This document shows positions 60,053 to 64,000 of a DNA stretch of 64,000 nt, in pieces. The translations under genes were made by a program, and so were the position numbers. This DNA comes from Clostridia bacterium (GTDB taxonomy: Bacteria; Bacillota; Clostridia; Lachnospirales; Anaerotignaceae): positions 1 to 64,000 of the forward strand of contig JALFWW010000003.1 of assembly GCA_022786605.1 (NCBI GenBank). Direction: 5' to 3'. The notes under the pieces were generated by a model. The model saw only the letters and a list, made by a program, of their open reading frames with translations, ran no database searches and was not told the origin of the DNA. Each line of letters starts with the position of its first letter. Positions within the stretch are counted from its first letter, which is position 1.

Positions 60053-60310
60053 TTATTTTGCTTTTTCGATGATGCTTACAAGTCTCCATCTCTTGTCTTT
60101 GGACAGAGGTCTTGTTTCCATAACCTTTACACGGTCGCCGATACCGCATTCGTTGTTTTCGTCATGGGCTTTCAGCTTGTAAGTTCTGTTTACGATCTTA
60201 CCATACAAAGGGTGTTTTACTTTATCTTCTACAGCAACTACGATTGTTTTGTCCATCTTGTCGCTGACTACTCTACCGATTCTGGTTTTACGAAGATTTC
60301 TTTCTTCCAC
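60053..60310 (-). CDS. rpsQ: 30S ribosomal protein S17
   Basis: 85 residues. [20 protein letters not shown] near 10 and [19 protein letters not shown] at the end. GTG start with AAAGGAGG 8 nt upstream. Confidence 0.98.
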   Translation of the reverse strand: MEERNLRKTRIGRVVSDKMDKTIVVAVEDKVKHPLYGKIVNRTYKLKAHDENNECGIGDRVKVMETRPLSKDKRWRLVSIIEKAK

Positions 60311-60342
60311 GTTGTGTGCCTCCTTTCGCTAAACCGTGTCTA

Positions 60343-60552
60343 TTATTTTACTTCTCTTGCTTTCTGTGTCATTACTGTCTGGATTCTTGCGATGTTCTTA
60401 CGAACTTCCTTGATTCTTGCTGTGTTATCCAACTGATTTGTTGCGTTCTGGAATCTCAGGTTGAACAGTTCTTTTTTAGCGGAAACAAGGTCCTTCTGTA
60501 ATTCATCAGCAGTTTTACCCATCAATTCACTTACATAACCTTTTGTTTTCAC
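60343..60552 (-). CDS. rpmC: 50S ribosomal protein L29
   Basis: 69 residues, helical hairpin type ([45 protein letters not shown]). It lies near the tunnel exit, where SRP and trigger factor dock. GTG start overlaps the rplP stop by 4 nt. Confidence 0.97.
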   Translation of the reverse strand: MKTKGYVSELMGKTADELQKDLVSAKKELFNLRFQNATNQLDNTARIKEVRKNIARIQTVMTQKAREVK

Positions 60553-60986
60553 TGATGATCACCTGCCATTTCTGCTGCTTCTGCCTTGGAAACGATTTTG
60601 CACTTGATGGGCAGTTTGTGGATTGCCAGTCTCAGTGCTTCTCTTGCTGTTTCTTCTGCAACGCCGCCGATTTCAAACATAACTCTGCCGGGTTTTACTA
60701 CTGCTACCCAATATTCGGGAGCGCCTTTACCGGAACCCATACGAGTACCGATAGGTTTTGCGGAAACGGGTTTGTCAGGGAAAATTTTGATCCAAACGTC
60801 ACCGCCACGTTTAATATGTCTTGTCATCGCAACACGAGCTGCTTCGATCTGATTGGATGTGATCCATGTGGGTTCCATAGCCATGATACCAAAGTCGCCG
60901 TAAGTAACTTTGTTACCTCTGTAAGCGCGACCTTTCATGGAACCTCTCTGCTGTTTACGATGTTTTACTCTTTTAGGCATTAACAT
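60549..60986 (-). CDS. rplP: 50S ribosomal protein L16
   Basis: 145 residues. [20 protein letters not shown] near the start and [24 protein letters not shown] near 72 are typical. It shapes the A site. Two in-frame ATGs (60986, 60980) are possible; the first is closer to GGAGG. Confidence 0.97.
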   Translation of the reverse strand: MLMPKRVKHRKQQRGSMKGRAYRGNKVTYGDFGIMAMEPTWITSNQIEAARVAMTRHIKRGGDVWIKIFPDKPVSAKPIGTRMGSGKGAPEYWVAVVKPGRVMFEIGGVAEETAREALRLAIHKLPIKCKIVSKAEAAEMAGDHQ

Positions 60987-60988
60987 AA

Positions 60989-61648
60989 TTACTTAGCGCC
61001 TCCTTCCTTTTTCGCTGCTTTTACAGGAAGTACCTCACCTTTGTAAATCCAAACCTTTACGCCCAGTTTGCCGTATGTTGTATCAGCTTCTGCGAAGCCG
61101 TAGTCGATGTCTGCGCGCAGTGTCTGCAGGGGGATGGTACCGTCATGGTAGCTTTCAGTACGAGCAATATCAGCGCCGCCCAGACGACCGCTTACTGCTG
61201 TTTTGATACCTTTTGCACCGAATTTCATTGTTCTGCCCATTGCCTGTTTCATTGCACGACGGAATGTTACACGGTTTTCCAGATCCAGTGCGATTCTTTC
61301 AGCAACCAGCTGAGCGTCTGTTTCGGGTCTTTTGATTTCTTCGATGTTCACAGCAACCTTCTGGCTTGTCATCTTCTGGATTTCGCCTTTGAGTTCTTCG
61401 ATTGCCTGACCATTTTTACCGATAACGATACCGGGTTTTGCTGTATATACGCTGATCTTTACGCGGCCAGCTGTTCTTTCGATAGCGATTTTGGAAACGC
61501 CTGCTGCGTAGAGTTTCTTTTTGATGAATTTTCTGATTTTAACGTCTTCTACCAGGTAATCAGCAAAGTCTTTTTCAGCATACCATTTGGTATCCCAGTC
61601 TTTGATGATACCGACTCTTAATCCATGTGGATTTACTTTCTGTCCCAT
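60989..61648 (-). CDS. rpsC: 30S ribosomal protein S3
   Basis: 219 residues. The KH domain contains [20 protein letters not shown] near 73, and the C-terminal half has [29 protein letters not shown]. It guards the mRNA entry channel. Confidence 0.98.
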   Translation of the reverse strand: MGQKVNPHGLRVGIIKDWDTKWYAEKDFADYLVEDVKIRKFIKKKLYAAGVSKIAIERTAGRVKISVYTAKPGIVIGKNGQAIEELKGEIQKMTSQKVAVNIEEIKRPETDAQLVAERIALDLENRVTFRRAMKQAMGRTMKFGAKGIKTAVSGRLGGADIARTESYHDGTIPLQTLRADIDYGFAEADTTYGKLGVKVWIYKGEVLPVKAAKKEGGAK

Positions 61649-61659
61649 TGTGTACCTCC

Positions 61660-62049
61660 TTATCTCTCATTGAGAATGATGGAAATGTGGCAAGATCTTT
61701 TCAGAATGCGGTAAGCTCTGCCCTGTGCTCTGGGGCGGATTCTCTTCATTGTAGGACCCTGATCCGCACTTACCTCTTCTACATACAGTTTGCTCACGTC
61801 CATACCCAAGTTGTTTTCTGCGTTTGCCATTGCGGATTTCAGAACTTTCGCAATGATTTCAGAAGCATATCTTGGAGAATAATTCAACATCGCTGCTGCT
61901 GTTACAACGTCTTTGCCTTTGATCTGATCCAAAACGATTTTTGCTTTTGTTGCAGGGATACCTACATATTTCGCAGTAGCGTGGGGTCTTTTTTCCTGTG
62001 TTGCGATATTTCTTTCTTTCTTAATTTGGCTTCTATGACCTTTTGCCAT
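61660..62049 (-). CDS. rplV: 50S ribosomal protein L22
   Basis: About 129 residues. [20 protein letters not shown] near 23 and [29 protein letters not shown] at the end, the hairpin lining the exit tunnel. ATG at 62049 is 8 nt after AAAGGAGG; the track start is eight codons early. Confidence 0.98.
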   Translation of the reverse strand: MAKGHRSQIKKERNIATQEKRPHATAKYVGIPATKAKIVLDQIKGKDVVTAAAMLNYSPRYASEIIAKVLKSAMANAENNLGMDVSKLYVEEVSADQGPTMKRIRPRAQGRAYRILKRSCHISIILNER

Positions 62050-62078
62050 GAACGAAACCTCCTTTCGTTTCAAACTTA

Positions 62079-62363
62079 TTACCGAACTCTAGATTTCTTT
62101 TCTGCGTCTTTGCCGTGGCCTCTGTAAGTTCTTGTCAGAGCGAATTCGCCCAGTTTGTGGCCAACCATGTCTTCTGTGATATATACGGGAACATGTCTTC
62201 TGCCGTCATAAACCGCGATTGTATGACCGATCATATCGGGGTAGATTGTAGAACGGCGAGACCATGTTTTGATTACGTTCTTTTCGCCTGCTGCGTTCAT
62301 TGCGTCGATTTTCTTCAGCAGATGATCGTCAGCGAAAGGTCCCTTTTTCAGTGATCTGCTCAT
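62079..62363 (-). CDS. rpsS: 30S ribosomal protein S19
   Basis: 94 residues. [18 protein letters not shown] and [26 protein letters not shown] are diagnostic. It binds the head with S13. Confidence 0.98.
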   Translation of the reverse strand: MSRSLKKGPFADDHLLKKIDAMNAAGEKNVIKTWSRRSTIYPDMIGHTIAVYDGRRHVPVYITEDMVGHKLGEFALTRTYRGHGKDAEKKSRVR

Positions 62364-62416
62364 TATTTCATCCTCCTTGTTTCATGCTCTGTGCTCATGC
62401 GGCACATCGAAATTCA

Positions 62417-63247
62417 TTAGCCGTTTCTACGACGAATGATATATTTGTTGGAAGCTTTGTGTTTGTTTCTTGTTTTGTAGCCCATTGCAGGTTTGCCCCA
62501 AGGTGTCATAGGAGATGGACGACCGATAGGTGCTCTACCTTCACCACCACCGTGAGGGTGATCGTTAGGGTTCATTACGGAACCTCTTACGGTAGGTCTG
62601 ATACCCATGTGACGTTTTCTACCTGCTTTACCGATGTGAACCAGTTCGTGGTCGATGTTGCCAACCTGACCGATTGTTGCTCTGCATTCGATGGGCAGCA
62701 GTCTCATTTCGCCGGAGGGCAGTTTAACTGTTGCATATTTGCCTTCTTTTGCCATCAGCTGTGCAACGTTACCAGCGGAACGAACCAGCTGGCCGCCTTT
62801 GCCGGGTTTCATTTCGATATTGTGGATGCTTGCACCAACGGGGATCATGCTCATAGGCAGTGTGTTGCCCAGTTTAACTTCGGCTTCAGGACCGTTCATG
62901 ATGTGGTCGCCAACATGCAGACCAACGGGAGCCAGAATGTAGGATTTTGTACCGTCAGCGTAAACGATCAGAGCGATGTTTGCTGTTCTGTTGGGATCGT
63001 ATTCGATTGCTTTTACTGTTGCAGGAATACCATCTTTGTTGCGTTTGAAGTCTACCAGTCTGTATTTGATGGCAGCGCCGCCGCCTTTGTGACGAACTGT
63101 GATTTTACCCTGGTTATTTCTACCGGAGTTTTTCTTCAGGTGTACCACCAGAGATTTCTCGGGTGTGGATTTTGTGATTTCATCAAATGCGGACACTGTC
63201 ATGTGTCTTCTGGACGGTGTATATGGCTTATATCTTTTAATTGCCAT
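62417..63247 (-). CDS. rplB: 50S ribosomal protein L2
   Basis: 276 residues. [20 protein letters not shown] at the start, and [22 protein letters not shown] near 217-238 with the conserved histidine near the peptidyl transferase centre. ATG at 63247 is 8 nt after AAAGGAG; the track GTG start is three codons earlier. Confidence 0.98.
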   Translation of the reverse strand: MAIKRYKPYTPSRRHMTVSAFDEITKSTPEKSLVVHLKKNSGRNNQGKITVRHKGGGAAIKYRLVDFKRNKDGIPATVKAIEYDPNRTANIALIVYADGTKSYILAPVGLHVGDHIMNGPEAEVKLGNTLPMSMIPVGASIHNIEMKPGKGGQLVRSAGNVAQLMAKEGKYATVKLPSGEMRLLPIECRATIGQVGNIDHELVHIGKAGRKRHMGIRPTVRGSVMNPNDHPHGGGEGRAPIGRPSPMTPWGKPAMGYKTRNKHKASNKYIIRRRNG

Positions 63248-63321
63248 TTTTTCCACTCCTTTCGATAAGTGATTATCTGTCTACACGTTTCCGTGTGTTT
63301 TGCGTTCAAGTGCCTTCCGGA

Positions 63322-63621
63322 TTACATACCCTGGAAGATTTCGATGTCTTTGCTGTCAGCAGTCAGTTTCACAACTGCTTTTTTGAATTTTTTTGTTTTG
63401 CCGAAGATATAACCTCTTCTTTTGGGTTTGCCGCTGTAGTTCATTGTGTTAACAGCTGCTACCTTCGCGCCTTCGAACATTTTTTCAACTGCTTCTTTTA
63501 CCTGAGCTTTAGTCGCTTCGGGATGAACCAGGAAAGTATATTTTTTATCATCCAGAACAGCCATACTGTTTTCTGTGATAACGGGTCTCAAGATTACGTC
63601 ATAATATTTCAGATCTGCCAT
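63322..63621 (-). CDS. rplW: 50S ribosomal protein L23
   Basis: 99 residues. DVILRPVITENSMAVLDDKK near 8 and RGYIFGKTKKFKKAVVKL near 69 identify L23, the docking site for trigger factor and SRP at the tunnel exit. Its ATG overlaps the rplD stop by one base (TAATG). Confidence 0.98.
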   Translation of the reverse strand: MADLKYYDVILRPVITENSMAVLDDKKYTFLVHPEATKAQVKEAVEKMFEGAKVAAVNTMNYSGKPKRRGYIFGKTKKFKKAVVKLTADSKDIEIFQGM

Positions 63622-64000
63622 TATGCGTACACCTCCTCGATTTTCGCTACCGCGTCTTTTGTTACAACCAGTGTGTTGTATTTCAGCAGGTCGTAAACGT
63701 TGATTGTGCTTACGGAAGCTGTTTTTACATCAGGGATGTTTCTAGCGGACAGCATTACGTTTGTGTTTGTACCGTCCATAACGATCAGCGCTTTGCCGCA
63801 GTTGATGTTAGCCAGTACTTTAGCCATATCTTTTGTCTTAACTTCTGCCAGGTTCAGTTCATCCAGAACGATGATTTTGCCTTCAGCAACTTTTGTAGAC
63901 AGTGCGGACTGCAGTGCCAGTCTTTTTACTTTTTTGTTCAGTTTGAAGGAGTAATCTCTGGGCTTGGGAGCGAATACTACGCCACCGCCAACCCACTGAG
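63621..64000 (-). CDS. rplD: 50S ribosomal protein L4 (5' end outside window)
   Basis: The C-terminal 126 residues. The frame is open to the window edge, reading QWVGGGVVFAPKPRDYSFKL near 63998-63940 and ending NTLVVTKDAVAKIEEVYA. The track's 68-codon ORF is only an internal Met. L4 reaches the exit tunnel and in some bacteria represses the S10 operon; the upstream rplC and rpsJ genes would lie beyond 64000. Confidence 0.97.
   Translation of the reverse strand, partial: QWVGGGVVFAPKPRDYSFKLNKKVKRLALQSALSTKVAEGKIIVLDELNLAEVKTKDMAKVLANINCGKALIVMDGTNTNVMLSARNIPDVKTASVSTINVYDLLKYNTLVVTKDAVAKIEEVYA

Overview
The window looks like a chromosomal segment of an anaerobic, low-to-moderate GC Firmicute of the class Clostridia, probably near the Lachnospirales. 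This is inferred from AGGAGG-type ribosome binding sites, TTGACA-17-TATAAT promoters, rpsD lying inside the alpha operon, a zinc-type S14, an adenylate kinase with a Cys4 lid, an ECF transporter plus truA beside rplM-rpsI, and a molybdenum hydroxylase. No species is assigned because the 16S could not be searched. Almost every gene is on the minus strand. The exceptions are a GT4 glycosyltransferase, one tRNA-Arg and a small secreted-peptide gene absent from the ORF track.

Layout. 1-1860: 16S rRNA (3' end outside the window), its leader, boxA-like site and consensus promoter. 1.9-8.5 kb: sirtuin, CNNM/CorC transporter, PLP aminotransferase with an AIR-synthase-like protein, VanW/G5 protein. 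8.7-19.7 kb: a seven-gene envelope operon (membrane protein, ABC-2 ATPase and permease, coiled-coil membrane protein, lipoprotein, two von Willebrand A proteins), preceded by a UvrD-like helicase. 21.8-23.4 kb (+): glycosyltransferase and tRNA-Arg(ACG). 23.7-27.0 kb: two nearly identical AGCS amino-acid:cation symporters. 27.5-32.0 kb: EEP phosphatase, YtcJ-type amidohydrolase, and a DUF134/Mrp/NifX-like metal-cluster operon. 32.3-36.4 kb: molybdenum hydroxylase operon (FAD, 2Fe-2S and Moco subunits plus a MocA-like transferase). 36.8-42.5 kb: MarR-controlled heterodimeric ABC exporter and two membrane or secreted unknowns. 42.7-49.1 kb: rpsI-rplM, truA, acyltransferase, EcfT-EcfA2-EcfA1, methyltransferase. 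49.8-64.0 kb: the alpha, spc and S10 ribosomal cluster from rplQ to a partial rplD.

Most notable unexplained signals: (1) a family of about 160-210 nt intergenic elements present five times just 3' of genes. They share a GGAATCC hairpin and a second hairpin, and two copies have different but equally well-paired outer stems. (2) A complete small transcription unit for a 57-residue secreted peptide, with three TGTAAC direct repeats spaced exactly 22 bp upstream. (3) Candidate operators: a GACATATGTC pair at the DUF134 promoter, TTTTCCGCGGAAAA in the ecfA1 promoter spacer, and a dyad at the methyltransferase start site. (4) The VWA/ABC operon, which lacks the usual MoxR and DUF58 partners. (5) A possible pseudoknot leader before rpsM.

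Starts were chosen by Shine-Dalgarno spacing and often differ from the ORF track. Identifications rest on reading motifs, not on database searches.
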